From: Candidatus Microthrix parvicella Bio17-1
GTDB taxonomy: Bacteria > Actinomycetota > Acidimicrobiia > Acidimicrobiales > Microtrichaceae
Assembly: GCF_000299415.1 (NCBI RefSeq)
Contig: NZ_AMPG01000001.1
Coordinates: 558,001 to 622,000, forward strand
Length of the DNA: 64,000 nt
Reading direction: 5' to 3'
Under the pieces are notes generated by a model. The model searched no databases. It was given only the letters and a program-made list of their open reading frames with translations, and was not told the origin of the DNA. Shown here one piece after another: positions 25,360-34,450 of this stretch. The translations under genes and the position numbers were made by a program. The stretch's first letter is position 1; every line of letters starts with the position of its first letter.

Positions 25360-25615
25360 CCGCGACCTGGCGACGGTCAGGCGCATGCTTTGCCCAGGCG
25401 ACGCGATGGCACGTGACGACCGTCATATTGCGAAATGGTTACGGATGCGCAACTATCTGTGTTCCTCCACCACCCGGACGGCCTCCCCTGGTGCAATGGC
25501 GCACGAGCCGCTTGAGACCTTCCGCCCCCCTCCCCCCAGACCACGGAGTCGTCCCTTGGACCCCATCCGAAGCCGCCCATCACGAAACCGCGGCGCCTCG
25601 CATGGCACCGAGACT

Positions 25616-26467
25616 GTGATACGAACCCGCCTGGTGGCCGGCGTGGCCGCCTTGTGCCTCGGGCTCGTCGGCATGGCGGTGGTCACCGATCTGACCGCCA
25701 CCGACGCCGGAAGCGCCGAGGCGCAACCCACGGCCGAGGTTCACAAGAACGCCGGCCGAGTGGCGGACGCCCAACAGGCCAAGGCGAGTGCCGAGCGAAC
25801 CGAGCGGGCCGACGCCCTGTTCGAGCGGGCCGTCAAGAGCACCGAGGTGGCATCAGACCTTCGTGTTGCAGCCGCAGAACTGGAGAGTCGCCGGCGTGCC
25901 GCCGATGCCGAGGCCGCCAAGCAGGCCGCCGAACAGAAGGCAGCCGAGGTGAAGGCCACGTCGGCCGACCGCATCGCCAAGGCCAAGGCAGCGGCCAAAG
26001 CCGAGAAGGCGGCCGAACTGGCCGCGGATCGGGAGGAAGTTGCCACGCCGACCACCACCCGTGCGAGCGAACCGGCCGCTCCAGCGCCATCCACCGGCCC
26101 ATCCGAGGCGGAACTGGCCGCCACAGCCCAACAGGCCGCCGACGCCAAGCAGGCGGCCGATACGAAGACATGGATGGACGCCGCCAAGGCCAAAAACGAT
26201 GCGGCAGCCGCCTCGGCCTCCGCTCCCGTCGGCGAGCCCTGGGTGTCACTGGCCCAATGCGAGTCCAGCGGCGACTGGGCCATCAACAGCGGCAACGGCT
26301 ACTACGGCGGTCTGCAGTTCAACCTGGGGACCTGGCGCTCCTACGGCGGCCAAGGGTTGCCAAACGACAACAGCCCCGCTCAGCAGATCGAGATCGCCAA
26401 GCGGGTGCAGGCCAAGCAGGGCTGGGGCGCCTGGCCAGCATGCTCCCGCAAGATCGGTCTCCGCTAA
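25616..26467 (+). CDS. Resuscitation-promoting-factor-like secreted muralytic protein
   Basis: A 283-residue secreted protein. An N-terminal signal peptide (MIRTRLVAGVAALCLGLVG) precedes a long Ala/Lys/Glu-rich region (about 40-190) expected to form coiled coil. The C-terminal 78 residues (206-283) are the Rpf transglycosylase-like domain: WVSLAQCESSGDW with catalytic Glu216, then NGYYGGLQFNLGTW and GWGAWPAC. Cys215 and Cys276 probably form the conserved disulfide. Rpf enzymes cut peptidoglycan and promote regrowth of dormant actinobacteria. I chose GTG 25616 because it starts the signal peptide; longer in-frame starts exist. It is divergent from ku and converges on the FAH-family gene. Confidence 0.9.
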   Translation: MIRTRLVAGVAALCLGLVGMAVVTDLTATDAGSAEAQPTAEVHKNAGRVADAQQAKASAERTERADALFERAVKSTEVASDLRVAAAELESRRRAADAEAAKQAAEQKAAEVKATSADRIAKAKAAAKAEKAAELAADREEVATPTTTRASEPAAPAPSTGPSEAELAATAQQAADAKQAADTKTWMDAAKAKNDAAAASASAPVGEPWVSLAQCESSGDWAINSGNGYYGGLQFNLGTWRSYGGQGLPNDNSPAQQIEIAKRVQAKQGWGAWPACSRKIGLR

Positions 26468-26540
26468 CCAATCTGGGTTGCGCGCACAAGCACTGCGGCG
26501 AGGCTGACCAATCTGGGCCCAAACCTCGGGCGCCTCCGGC

Positions 26541-27359
26541 TCACCTACCAGGTTCTGAGACCACGCGGTTCTCGATCGCACCAACCCCGTCGATCTCCAC
26601 CCTGACGACGTCGCCCGGCACCAGCCACCGGGGCGGGTCGAACCCCGCGCCGACACCGGCAGGGGTGCCGGTGGTGATCACGTCGCCCACCTCGAGCGTG
26701 GTCGACTGTGACAGGTACGCGATCTGCTCGGCGATGGGCACCACCATCTCGCTCGTCGAGCCGTCCTGGCGCAACTCTCCGTTGACCCAGGTGCGCAGGC
26801 GCAGATCCTGCGGGGCGGGCACCTCGTCCCGCGTGAGCACCCACGGGCCAATGGGGCCGTGGGTATCGAAGCTTTTACCCAGGGTGAAGGTGGGACTTCG
26901 GCGTTGCCACTCCCGAACCGACACGTCGTTGACAACCAGGTACCCGGCGACCGCTTCCATCGACTCGTCAGCCCCCACACGTCGCACGCGACGGCCGATC
27001 ACCACGCCAAGTTCCCCCTCGTAGTCCAACGAGGGGGCATCCTGGGGCGCCCAGATGTCGTCCGTGGGGCCGATCACGCAGGTGCTCTGCTTGTTGAAAA
27101 ACAGCGGCGCATCGGGGGCGGGCATGCCCATCTCAGCGGTGTGTGCAACGTAGTTCTTGCCAATGGCCAAAAACTTGGGTGGCCGGGCGATCGGCGCCAA
27201 CAGGCACACCTGCGACCGGTCCAGCAACCGGTCTGTTGCCTGAACGCGTTCACCCAGTGGCACACGGTCGGTGGCGTGCACCACCTCGACGACGTCCTCG
27301 CCGTCCAGCATGCCGACACCGAGGCGACCCTCCGCCGTCGCAAACCGCACCAACCGCAC
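26541..27359 (-). CDS. Fumarylacetoacetate hydrolase (FAH) family protein
   Basis: A 272-residue protein of the FAH superfamily, which hydrolyses or decarboxylates 2,4-dioxo acids with a bound Mg2+. The conserved core starts at PPKFLAIGKNYVAHTAEMG. The metal-binding acidic residues are in LDYEGELGVVIGR (the ExE motif), and VNDVSVREWQRR with KSFDTHGPIGPW follows, ending with ITTGTPAGVGAGF. These match the acylpyruvase and ureidoglycolate-lyase-like branch; the exact substrate is not clear. It starts with GTG at 27359. The downstream end converges on rpf. Confidence 0.88.
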   Translation of the reverse strand: MRLVRFATAEGRLGVGMLDGEDVVEVVHATDRVPLGERVQATDRLLDRSQVCLLAPIARPPKFLAIGKNYVAHTAEMGMPAPDAPLFFNKQSTCVIGPTDDIWAPQDAPSLDYEGELGVVIGRRVRRVGADESMEAVAGYLVVNDVSVREWQRRSPTFTLGKSFDTHGPIGPWVLTRDEVPAPQDLRLRTWVNGELRQDGSTSEMVVPIAEQIAYLSQSTTLEVGDVITTGTPAGVGAGFDPPRWLVPGDVVRVEIDGVGAIENRVVSEPGR

Positions 27360-27377
27360 AAGTACCCCTGCTCTGCC

Positions 27378-28238
27378 TCAGTTGCCTGACAGGAGGGCCC
27401 GGGCCACCAGGTCAGTGCCGAATGCGGTCAGGATTGCCAGGTACAGCAGGCCGGTGGCCGCCATGACCGCCGCGTACTGACGCTCTCTGAGTGCTGCACG
27501 GGTGACGATGACCAGGCCGATGGTGGTGATGGCGCTGGCGGCCCAAAACCACCCCAACATGCCGCCGTAGCCATCGTCGATCGCTCCTGAAAACACCGAG
27601 AACATGCCAGTGGGCACCAGGAACAGCGCCACCTCGACCGGCCACGTGTAACCCACCCAGCGCACCAACTCCAGCAGCGGAGCGCGAGGCAGGCCCGGCT
27701 GCACCAGGTACCAGTGGCCCAGCAGCATTCCATCGGACACGGCACCCAGAAACGCAGCGCCGGCCAGCCAGCGGGCGACCGAGAGCACCTGGGCGTCACC
27801 GCCGGTGGCGATTCCCCCGACGATCAGCGCCACCACGCCAAAGACAACGGGAATCAGGTCAAGCTCGGGCGGAAACTCGGGGATCGAATCGTCGAAGGTT
27901 TGCTCCTCCTTGTCGATGCCGGTCATCTGGGTCACCCGTGCGGACCGCGCCTGGCTTCGTTCGCGTTGCAGCTGTACCCCGGCGCCGCGGCGCCGCCAGG
28001 ACACGATGGTGACCCCCAAGGTGGCGACGAGCGCCCCTGCTGCGGCCAGGTCACGCCCCACCACCGGGTGATAGCGCAGCCCCACCAGCACAGCACCCGC
28101 CAACAGGGCAATGTTGGTGCCCCTGACGGTCCAGCCGTAGCCGATGCCCACCTCACGCCTGCGACCAGTGAGCCAGAGGAATCCCGCCATGCCGGTGGCC
28201 CACGCCACCAGGAACGTTGCTGCGTCCAACTCGATCAC
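27378..28238 (-). CDS. Polytopic membrane protein, unknown
   Basis: A 286-residue protein with about eight hydrophobic segments and a charged cytoplasmic loop (RSQARSARVTQMTGIDKEEQTFDD) in the middle. The second half has a recognisable pattern (SDGMLLGHWYLVQPGLPRAPLLELVRWVG) with His/Trp/Tyr residues in membrane segments, which can suggest haem, quinone or metal binding, but I cannot assign a family. The start is GTG 28238 (MIELDAATFL); upstream in-frame sequence overlaps the acyl-CoA dehydrogenase. It follows that gene by 31 bases and precedes the FAH gene by 18, so all may be one transcript. Confidence 0.7.
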   Translation of the reverse strand: MIELDAATFLVAWATGMAGFLWLTGRRREVGIGYGWTVRGTNIALLAGAVLVGLRYHPVVGRDLAAAGALVATLGVTIVSWRRRGAGVQLQRERSQARSARVTQMTGIDKEEQTFDDSIPEFPPELDLIPVVFGVVALIVGGIATGGDAQVLSVARWLAGAAFLGAVSDGMLLGHWYLVQPGLPRAPLLELVRWVGYTWPVEVALFLVPTGMFSVFSGAIDDGYGGMLGWFWAASAITTIGLVIVTRAALRERQYAAVMAATGLLYLAILTAFGTDLVARALLSGN

Positions 28239-28269
28239 GGTGCGATCACCCCGCTCGTCACCCGGGGGT

Positions 28270-29523
28270 TCACACGTCCGCCAGCAGGCTGCGCGCGATT
28301 TGTGAGATCTGGATCTCGTCAGTACCGGCATAAATTTGCAGCACCTTGGCATCACGTGCCAGCTGCTCCACCGGGTACTCCGACATGTAGCCATTGCCGC
28401 CAAAAAGCTGGACGGCCTCCATCGCCACCTCGGTGGCCGCCTGCGCCGCATACAGCTTGGCTGCGGACGCCTCGGCAAACCCCACCTGCTCGCCCGCCGC
28501 ACCCATCTCAATGAAGCGGAACACCAGGTTCTCGATATTCAGTCGGGCCACCTCCATGCGGGCCAGCTTCAGCTGGATCAGCTGGAACTCGCCAATCGGG
28601 CGACCAAACTGAACCCGGTCTTTGGCATAGGCCACCGACAACTCGAGGCAGCGCTCAACGATGCCCAGCGCCATGGCCGCCACCCCGGCACGCTCGATCG
28701 AAAAGGTCGCCTTGGATGCCGACCGACCACCGGCGCCGCGAAACGCCTCCTCGGACTCGCCCAGAAGCCGATCGGGACCCACCCGAACCTCGTCGAGGAA
28801 CAGTTCGCCGGTTGGGCTGGAATGGATGCCCATCTTTCGCAGGGGCTTGGACTGGGTGAGGCCCTCCATGCCCGTATCCAACACGAACTGCAGGATGGCC
28901 CGCTCCTCGGGCGGATTGCCCTCATCCAGCTTGCAGATGAACACGATCGTGTCGGCATAGGGACCGTTGGTGATGAACGTCTTGGAACCCGACAGCAGGT
29001 AGCCGTCTCCGTCTCGCTTCGCCGACGCCTTCATCGAGCCGAATGCGTCGGATCCCGAGCCCGGCTCGGTGATGGCCCATGCCCCGATCTTGTCGAAGCT
29101 CAGCAGGTCACGAGCCCATCGCACCTTCTGGTCGATTGTGCCCTTCGACATGATTGCCGATGCGGTCAACCCCATCGACACGCCCATCGCCGTGACCATG
29201 CCCGGGCACACCCGACACAACTCGATGATGGGGATCAACGTCATCGACGGGTCGCGCGCTGCACCCTCGGCCGGCACCGCCGGCTTTGCGGACTCGCCGT
29301 TCGGGTCTTCGCCAACCTGCGCAGCCCGCTCGCGCTCGATCGCCCGATCGAATCCGTCCCGAGCCATCTGATCCATGCCGAAGGTGGCGAACAGCCCCCG
29401 CAGCAGGTCATAGGGCGGGAGGTCGCCAAACTCCAACTCGTCCCGGCGAGGCTCGATCTCGGCTTCGACGTACTGACGCACCGCGGCCCTGATCATCTGG
29501 TGCTCGTCATTCCACTGATACAT
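28270..29523 (-). CDS. Acyl-CoA dehydrogenase
   Basis: A 417-residue FAD-dependent acyl-CoA dehydrogenase that introduces the alpha-beta double bond in fatty or branched acyl-CoAs. Signatures are GAWAITEPGSGSD (about 145-157, flavin contact), KTFITNGPYAD, and the C-terminal RDAKVLQIYAGTDEIQ. The DRVQFGRPIGEFQLIQ block is also typical. An Ala/Glu-rich insertion of about 25 residues (ERAAQVGEDPNGESAKPAV) sits before the first helical-domain core motif and is unusual. A good ribosome-binding site (GAGGAGCGAACGAG) precedes the ATG at 29523. It is 31 bases after the lipB-lipA stop, on the same strand. Confidence 0.92.
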   Translation of the reverse strand: MYQWNDEHQMIRAAVRQYVEAEIEPRRDELEFGDLPPYDLLRGLFATFGMDQMARDGFDRAIERERAAQVGEDPNGESAKPAVPAEGAARDPSMTLIPIIELCRVCPGMVTAMGVSMGLTASAIMSKGTIDQKVRWARDLLSFDKIGAWAITEPGSGSDAFGSMKASAKRDGDGYLLSGSKTFITNGPYADTIVFICKLDEGNPPEERAILQFVLDTGMEGLTQSKPLRKMGIHSSPTGELFLDEVRVGPDRLLGESEEAFRGAGGRSASKATFSIERAGVAAMALGIVERCLELSVAYAKDRVQFGRPIGEFQLIQLKLARMEVARLNIENLVFRFIEMGAAGEQVGFAEASAAKLYAAQAATEVAMEAVQLFGGNGYMSEYPVEQLARDAKVLQIYAGTDEIQISQIARSLLADV

Positions 29524-29554
29524 CTCGTTCGCTCCTCGGGGGGTCCGACCCTGG

Positions 29555-31330
29555 CTACGGGGTAACGCTGACGGCTTTGACCTGGCGACCCGCGACGGAA
29601 GCGGCGTCCGCAGCCTGCGCGGCATGGTGGGAGCTCCGGGTGAAGGGCGACGACTCGGCGTGAGCGATGCCCGCCTGCGTCGCCATGAGTGCGAATCGGT
29701 CGAAGTCGCTCGGAGCCCACCAGTGAGCCACCGGAAGGTGAGCCGCCGTGGGCCGCAGGTACTGACCCATGGTGACGATACTGACACCCACCCCCGCCAG
29801 GTCGGTCAGCGTCGAGCCGATCTCAGCCTCGGTCTCGCCAAGGCCAAGCACCATGCCCGACTTCGTCACCAGACCCGCATCGGCGGCACGAGCGAGCACT
29901 GCGAGGCTGCGGGTGTAGTCGGCGGAGGGCCGTGCCGCCCGCTGAAGACGGGCCACCGTCTCAATATTGTGGTTCAGCACATCGGGCCGTGCCTCGAAGA
30001 TGCGGTCGAGCGCGTCGGCGTCGCCCTTACAGTCCGGGATCAGCACCTCGACCCGACAGTGCGGCCTCGCCGCCCGAATCGCCTCGATGGTGGCCGCGAA
30101 CGCTGCTGCGCCGCCGTCGTCGAGATCGTCTCGCGCCACGGCGGTCACGACTGCGAAGTCGAGCCCCATCGACACGACCGCCTGGGCCACCCGACTTGGT
30201 TCGTCGGCATCGAGTGGGGCGGGTCGTCGTGTGTCCACCAGGCAGAACCCGCAGGCCCTGGTGCACCGCTCACCGTTGATCATGAACGTGGCCGTCCCGT
30301 CGGCCCAACACTCAGACAGGTTGGGGCAGCCCGCCTCCTCGCACACCGTCACCAGGTCGAGCGACCCGATCTGACGTTTGAGCGCCGTGACCTCCGCGCC
30401 GTGTTCGACCCGCGCCCGCATCCATTCAGGCTTGCGTTGCCGATACGGCACCGCTTCGGAAACGCCGGCATCGGCCAGGCGCTTGGACCGCCGGGGTGAG
30501 AGGGTCACCGGCGACGGGATCACAGGAGGCAGGGTCGTTGGGGGCAGGGTCGTTGGGGGCAGGGTCGTTGAGGGTGGATCGATGGGCGACGGATCGGCCG
30601 TACCTCCATCCGGAGCCGGGCGGCTGAACGGGGCCAGGTCGGTGACGTGGTGACGCCACACCACGTCGGATCGGTCGATCGGCCCGCCACCCCAACGCTG
30701 GGCGGCCCGTGCGATGAACGCGTCGGTGGCCTCTTCCAATCCAACGTCGATGCCCTCTGCCGCCAGCGAGGTCACGCCATACTCGGTGATGCCACAGGGC
30801 ACGATGTGTTCGAAGAACCCAAGGTCGGGGCACACGTTGAGGGCCACGCCGTGCAGCGTGCGGTTGTGCGCCATGCGCACCCCGATGGCGGCGATCTTGC
30901 GAGGCCGTTGCCCCGGCCGGGCGATCCAGACACCCGGATAGTCATCCAATCGGGTGGCGCCGGGCAGCCCGAGGTCAGAGAGTGTGTCGATGACCACCTG
31001 CTCGACGGTCCGCACGTAGGCCGGCGTGTCCGGCTTGTCACCGGCGCCCCTCCCGGGCAGGGTGAGTACCGGATAGGCCGTGAGCTGACCCGGACCGTGG
31101 AACGTGACGTCCCCGCCCCGGTCGGCACGCACCAGTTCGGCGCCGACCGTCGCCGGGTCCACAAGCACGTTGGCAGGGTCGGTGCGAACACCCATGGTGT
31201 AGGTCGGCTCGTGCTCCTGACACAGCAGCCAATCGTCGGTGCCACGCAGAGCGAGCGCGTGTTGCAGCGCGTAGGCGTCGCGGTACTTGGTGCGACCCAA
31301 CCAGCGGACGTGTAACGGGCGGGAACTCAT
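29555..31330 (-). CDS. lipB-lipA: Fused octanoyltransferase - lipoyl synthase (LipB-LipA)
   Basis: One 591-residue frame carries both steps of lipoate assembly. Residues about 1-235 are LipB, with RGGDVTFHGPGQLTAYP at 71-87, catalytic Lys145 (KIAAIGVR) and Cys179 (VPCGI); it moves octanoyl from acyl carrier protein to an E2 lysine. A Pro/Thr linker (about 240-280, LPPTT repeats) joins it to LipA (about 285-591). LipA has auxiliary-cluster Cys330, Cys335 and Cys341, the radical-SAM triad Cys356-x3-Cys360-x2-Cys363, and the C-terminal RSSHHA Ser ligand; it inserts the two sulfurs. No stop or frame break separates them. The E2 and Lpd genes lie directly upstream, so the enzyme and its target are co-expressed. 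The start is ATG 31330. Confidence 0.93.
   Translation of the reverse strand: MSSRPLHVRWLGRTKYRDAYALQHALALRGTDDWLLCQEHEPTYTMGVRTDPANVLVDPATVGAELVRADRGGDVTFHGPGQLTAYPVLTLPGRGAGDKPDTPAYVRTVEQVVIDTLSDLGLPGATRLDDYPGVWIARPGQRPRKIAAIGVRMAHNRTLHGVALNVCPDLGFFEHIVPCGITEYGVTSLAAEGIDVGLEEATDAFIARAAQRWGGGPIDRSDVVWRHHVTDLAPFSRPAPDGGTADPSPIDPPSTTLPPTTLPPTTLPPVIPSPVTLSPRRSKRLADAGVSEAVPYRQRKPEWMRARVEHGAEVTALKRQIGSLDLVTVCEEAGCPNLSECWADGTATFMINGERCTRACGFCLVDTRRPAPLDADEPSRVAQAVVSMGLDFAVVTAVARDDLDDGGAAAFAATIEAIRAARPHCRVEVLIPDCKGDADALDRIFEARPDVLNHNIETVARLQRAARPSADYTRSLAVLARAADAGLVTKSGMVLGLGETEAEIGSTLTDLAGVGVSIVTMGQYLRPTAAHLPVAHWWAPSDFDRFALMATQAGIAHAESSPFTRSSHHAAQAADAASVAGRQVKAVSVTP
30528..30572 (-). repeat. Three tandem 15-bp repeats in the LipB-LipA linker
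   Basis: Units at 30528-30542, 30543-30557 and 30558-30572 are GGCAGGGTCGTTGGG or one to two bases different. On the coding strand they give the TTLPP repeats. A near-identical unit lies in the adenosyltransferase gene at 7199-7236. Confidence 0.75.
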
Positions 31331-31355
31331 CGCCCGCAACGGCCCGGGAGCGAAC

Positions 31356-32861
31356 TCACAGCTCGGCGGTCCAATCACGTGTCTGGAGGATCTCCTTCAT
31401 CCGGGCCAGGAACGCTGCCGCATAGGCGCCGTCAAAGGCCCGGTGATCCCATGACATGGTGAGGTTGCCCACCGAATGGATGGCGATGGACTCGTGACCG
31501 CGCTGGTCGGTGACCGCCACCGGACGTCGGGTGATGCCGTCGGTCGACAAGATGGCCACCTGGGGCTGATTGATGATCGGCGCCACAAACAGCGATCCAA
31601 AGCTGCCGGAGTTGGACAGCGTGAACGTGCCACCAACCAGGTCGTCGGGGCTCAACTGCTTGCTACGCGCCCGGTTGGCCAGGTCGGCGATATCGCGGGC
31701 GATCGCACGCAGCCGCTTGTCGGAGGCCTGTCGCACCACCGGGGCCAGCAGGCCCTCGAAGTTGAGATCGACCGCCACCGACAGGTTGACATCACGGTGA
31801 ACCATCAGGCCGTCGTCGTCGACCGAGGCGTTCATGAACGGGAACTCCTCGATGGCGTCCACAGCGGCCCGGGCGACGAAGGGCAGGTAGGTCAGTGTGA
31901 CGCCCTCCGACGCCTTGAAGTCGGCACCAAACATGGCCCGGGCGGTTTCGACGCCCTCGTAATCAACCTCGACCGCCGAGATGACGTGTGGCGATGTGTG
32001 CTTGGAGCCCACCATGTGTTCGCCGGTGCGGCGACGGATGTTGGAGAAGGGCACCTTGGTGTCCCCCTCGGCCGGCGACATCGGCTGAGGCGTCGGCACC
32101 GACGACTGCGGAGTGCTTTGCGGCGCCGGACTTGGGGCTGCGGGCGCCACCGACGGTTGAACGACCGGAGCGGCCTGCGGAGCGGGAGCGGCCTGAGGAG
32201 CGGGAGCGGCCTGCGGGGCGCCTTGTCCCCCACGAGCCTCAACGTGGTTCACGGCATCCTCGCGGGTGATTCGTCCGCCCGGGCCGGTGCCCTTCACGTC
32301 GGCCGCATCGACGTCGGCATCGCTGAGCAGGCGCCGCACCAGCGGCGACAACAGCGCGCCGCCGGCCGACGCAGCACCGGGGTCGTCACTCTGGCGGTCA
32401 GTCTCCTCGCCGGACGCCGGCCGAGGTTGGGTGTCCGTCTGCCGCTCTGGCGGTGCCTGAGCTTCGGGTGCCGAAGACGGTTGTTCTGCAGCGGTCTCCG
32501 CAGGGGCCTGCGCTTCCTCCGCTTCGGCAGGCTGCGGCGGGATCGCCTCGTCTGCAACATCGGCGGTCTCCGACGCTTCCCCGTCATCAGCCTGGTCGGT
32601 TTCGGCACTGTCGCCTTCCGGTACGGCGCCCTCCCCGACGACGGCGATCACCGTGCCCACATCCACGGTGTCGCCCTCTTCGGCGCGCAGTTCCTGGAGG
32701 GTGCCGGCTACTGGGGATGGCACTTCGGTATCGACCTTGTCGGTGGACACCTCAAGCAGAATCTCGTCCTCCGCCACCTCGTCGCCCGGCTGCTTGAACC
32801 AGCGGGTGATGGTTCCCTCGGTGACGGACTCGCCCAGTTGGGGCATGGTGACGTCGGACAT
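31356..32861 (-). CDS. sucB: Dihydrolipoamide acyltransferase, E2 of a 2-oxoacid dehydrogenase
   Basis: A 501-residue E2 core enzyme. One N-terminal lipoyl domain carries Lys42 in STDKVDTE as the lipoylation site. A long acidic Ala/Pro/Glu linker (about 80-165) leads to the peripheral-subunit-binding domain (LLSPLVRRLLSDADVDAADVKG), then a second Ala/Pro/Gln linker and the catalytic acyltransferase domain ending with SWDHRAFDG (catalytic His and Asp). Many actinobacterial E2s have two or three lipoyl domains; here there is one. It sits between lpd and lipB-lipA on the same strand, and probably serves pyruvate and/or 2-oxoglutarate dehydrogenase with AceE encoded 14 kb away. The acyl specificity is inferred. 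Confidence 0.93.
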   Translation of the reverse strand: MSDVTMPQLGESVTEGTITRWFKQPGDEVAEDEILLEVSTDKVDTEVPSPVAGTLQELRAEEGDTVDVGTVIAVVGEGAVPEGDSAETDQADDGEASETADVADEAIPPQPAEAEEAQAPAETAAEQPSSAPEAQAPPERQTDTQPRPASGEETDRQSDDPGAASAGGALLSPLVRRLLSDADVDAADVKGTGPGGRITREDAVNHVEARGGQGAPQAAPAPQAAPAPQAAPVVQPSVAPAAPSPAPQSTPQSSVPTPQPMSPAEGDTKVPFSNIRRRTGEHMVGSKHTSPHVISAVEVDYEGVETARAMFGADFKASEGVTLTYLPFVARAAVDAIEEFPFMNASVDDDGLMVHRDVNLSVAVDLNFEGLLAPVVRQASDKRLRAIARDIADLANRARSKQLSPDDLVGGTFTLSNSGSFGSLFVAPIINQPQVAILSTDGITRRPVAVTDQRGHESIAIHSVGNLTMSWDHRAFDGAYAAAFLARMKEILQTRDWTAEL

Positions 32862-32917
32862 GTTGAGTGCTCCTGTGATGTGCGATTTGTTGTGTGAATT
32901 GAGGGCGCGGGTCGAAA

Positions 32918-34345
32918 CTATCCGTGGAGGCTTCTGCCGGTGAGGGCCAACACCGATTCGCCAAAGAGTTCGGACAGGCTGGGGTGCGGCTGGATGAAGT
33001 GAGCGATCTCATCCACCGTGGCCTCCCAATTGACGGCCAGGTAGCCCTGACCGAGTTGCTCGGTGACCCAGGGACCCACCATGTGCACGCCCAGCACCCT
33101 GCCACCGGTGCCATCGCCCTGATTCTCGGCGATGATCTTCACCAACCCGTCGGTCGCCCCGATGATTTGGGCACGACTGTTGCCCATGTAGCGATGCGTG
33201 GACACCACCACATCAAAACCGGCCTCCTTGGCCGCTGCCTCGGAGTATCCGGCGAAGGCCACTTCCGGTTGGCAGTAGATGGCCCAGGGCACGTTGTGGT
33301 AGTCGACCGGCACGGGGTGCTCACCCAAAATGTCACCGATCACGCAGATACCTTCGGCGAAGCCCACATGAGCCAGCTGTGGGGTGGCGATGCAGTCACC
33401 GACGGCCCACACGCCGTCCACGGTCGTTCGACAGGTGTCGTTCACCGTGACGAACCCCCGATCGTCGAGTTCGACGCCGGTGCCCTCGGCCAGCAACGTA
33501 TCGGTGTAGGGCCGCCGACCCACCGAGACGACCACCATGTCGCACTCGATGCTCTCGCCATCGCCGAAGTTGACCGTGGTACCGCCCGACCCGTCGGGGC
33601 TGTGCCCGCTGACCTTCACCCCTGCCCGAACAGTGATCTTCTTCTTCTTGAACGACCGCAGAACCTGCTTGGCAACATCCTCGTCCAGGCCGGGAAGGAT
33701 CTTGGGCATCGCCTCGAGGATGGTGACCTCGGCACCCATGTCGGCCATCGTGGACGCAAACTCGCAGCCGATGGCGCCGCCGCCAATCACAACCGCACGG
33801 CGTGGCAGATCGGCAAGCTCGAGAAATTCGTCTGAGGTGCACACCACCGTCCCGTCCGGCTCGAACCCCGGAATGGTTCGCGGCACCGAGCCGGTGGCCA
33901 GGATGACCGTGTCGCCTCGCAATGTGCGAGTGCCTCCGTCGGCCAACTTCACGCTGACGCTGCGGTCGGCCTCAAGGCGGCCCGTACCGGACACGGTCTC
34001 GATCTTGCGCTTCTTGATCAGGCCGGACAGACCCTTGTGCAACTGGTCGATGACGGTCTGCTTGCGCGTCTGGGTCACCGACCAGTCCACTGTGGCCTCA
34101 CCGGTGGTGATGCCGAAACGATCGGCACCAAGCACCGTTTGACGCACGTGCGCGGTCTCGAGCAGTTCCTTGGCCGGGATACACCCCCGATGCAGACAGG
34201 TGCCGCCCACCTTGTCCTTCTCCACCATGACGATCCGTAGGCCCGCGCTTGCTCCGTACAAAGCGGCGCCATATCCGCCAGGCCCACCCCCGATGATCAC
34301 CACATCGAAGTTGTCACTGGATTCCTGCTGCGACGCGTCGCTCAC
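32918..34345 (-). CDS. lpdA: Dihydrolipoyl dehydrogenase (E3)
   Basis: A 475-residue FAD enzyme that reoxidises dihydrolipoamide with NAD+. It has the FAD-binding GGGPGGYGAAL motif (19-29) and the redox disulfide GGTCLHRGCIP with Cys50 and Cys55. The usual second residue after Cys50 is Asn-Val; here it is His-Arg, a variant also seen in some actinobacteria. The NAD-binding GGGAIGCEFAS, the AVGDC FAD contact and the C-terminal HPSLSE active-site His-Glu follow. A GTG start at 34345 has a GAGGAG ribosome-binding site. It heads the lpd-E2-lipBA cluster, and a TAGTCT -10 lies about 45 bases upstream. Confidence 0.95.
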   Translation of the reverse strand: MSDASQQESSDNFDVVIIGGGPGGYGAALYGASAGLRIVMVEKDKVGGTCLHRGCIPAKELLETAHVRQTVLGADRFGITTGEATVDWSVTQTRKQTVIDQLHKGLSGLIKKRKIETVSGTGRLEADRSVSVKLADGGTRTLRGDTVILATGSVPRTIPGFEPDGTVVCTSDEFLELADLPRRAVVIGGGAIGCEFASTMADMGAEVTILEAMPKILPGLDEDVAKQVLRSFKKKKITVRAGVKVSGHSPDGSGGTTVNFGDGESIECDMVVVSVGRRPYTDTLLAEGTGVELDDRGFVTVNDTCRTTVDGVWAVGDCIATPQLAHVGFAEGICVIGDILGEHPVPVDYHNVPWAIYCQPEVAFAGYSEAAAKEAGFDVVVSTHRYMGNSRAQIIGATDGLVKIIAENQGDGTGGRVLGVHMVGPWVTEQLGQGYLAVNWEATVDEIAHFIQPHPSLSELFGESVLALTGRSLHG

Positions 34346-34389
34346 GCACCCATCTCCTCGTCACGGGCCGTTTGGCCGACCCAAGGTCG

Positions 34390-34395
34390 AGACTA
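34390..34395 (-). promoter_or_regulatory. Candidate -10 element of the lpd-E2-lipBA cluster
   Basis: TAGTCT on the complementary strand lies about 45 bases upstream of the lpd start, leaving a short leader that contains a strong ribosome-binding site. The same hexamer precedes aceE. Confidence 0.4.
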
Positions 34396-34450
34396 CCCCG
34401 ATGGCGTCCGCCAACCGGCCGGCCCTACGTGGTCTGCGGTGCCTGACCGT

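Noticed and set aside
25360-25615. Possible c-di-AMP (ydaO) riboswitch before rpf
   Set aside because: This riboswitch often precedes rpf genes in actinobacteria, but I could not find its conserved core in the interval.
29624-30499. Plus-strand open frame of 291 codons across lipB-lipA
   Set aside because: The translation is Arg/His/Gly-rich with no domain, and every LipB/LipA catalytic motif lies on the complementary strand.
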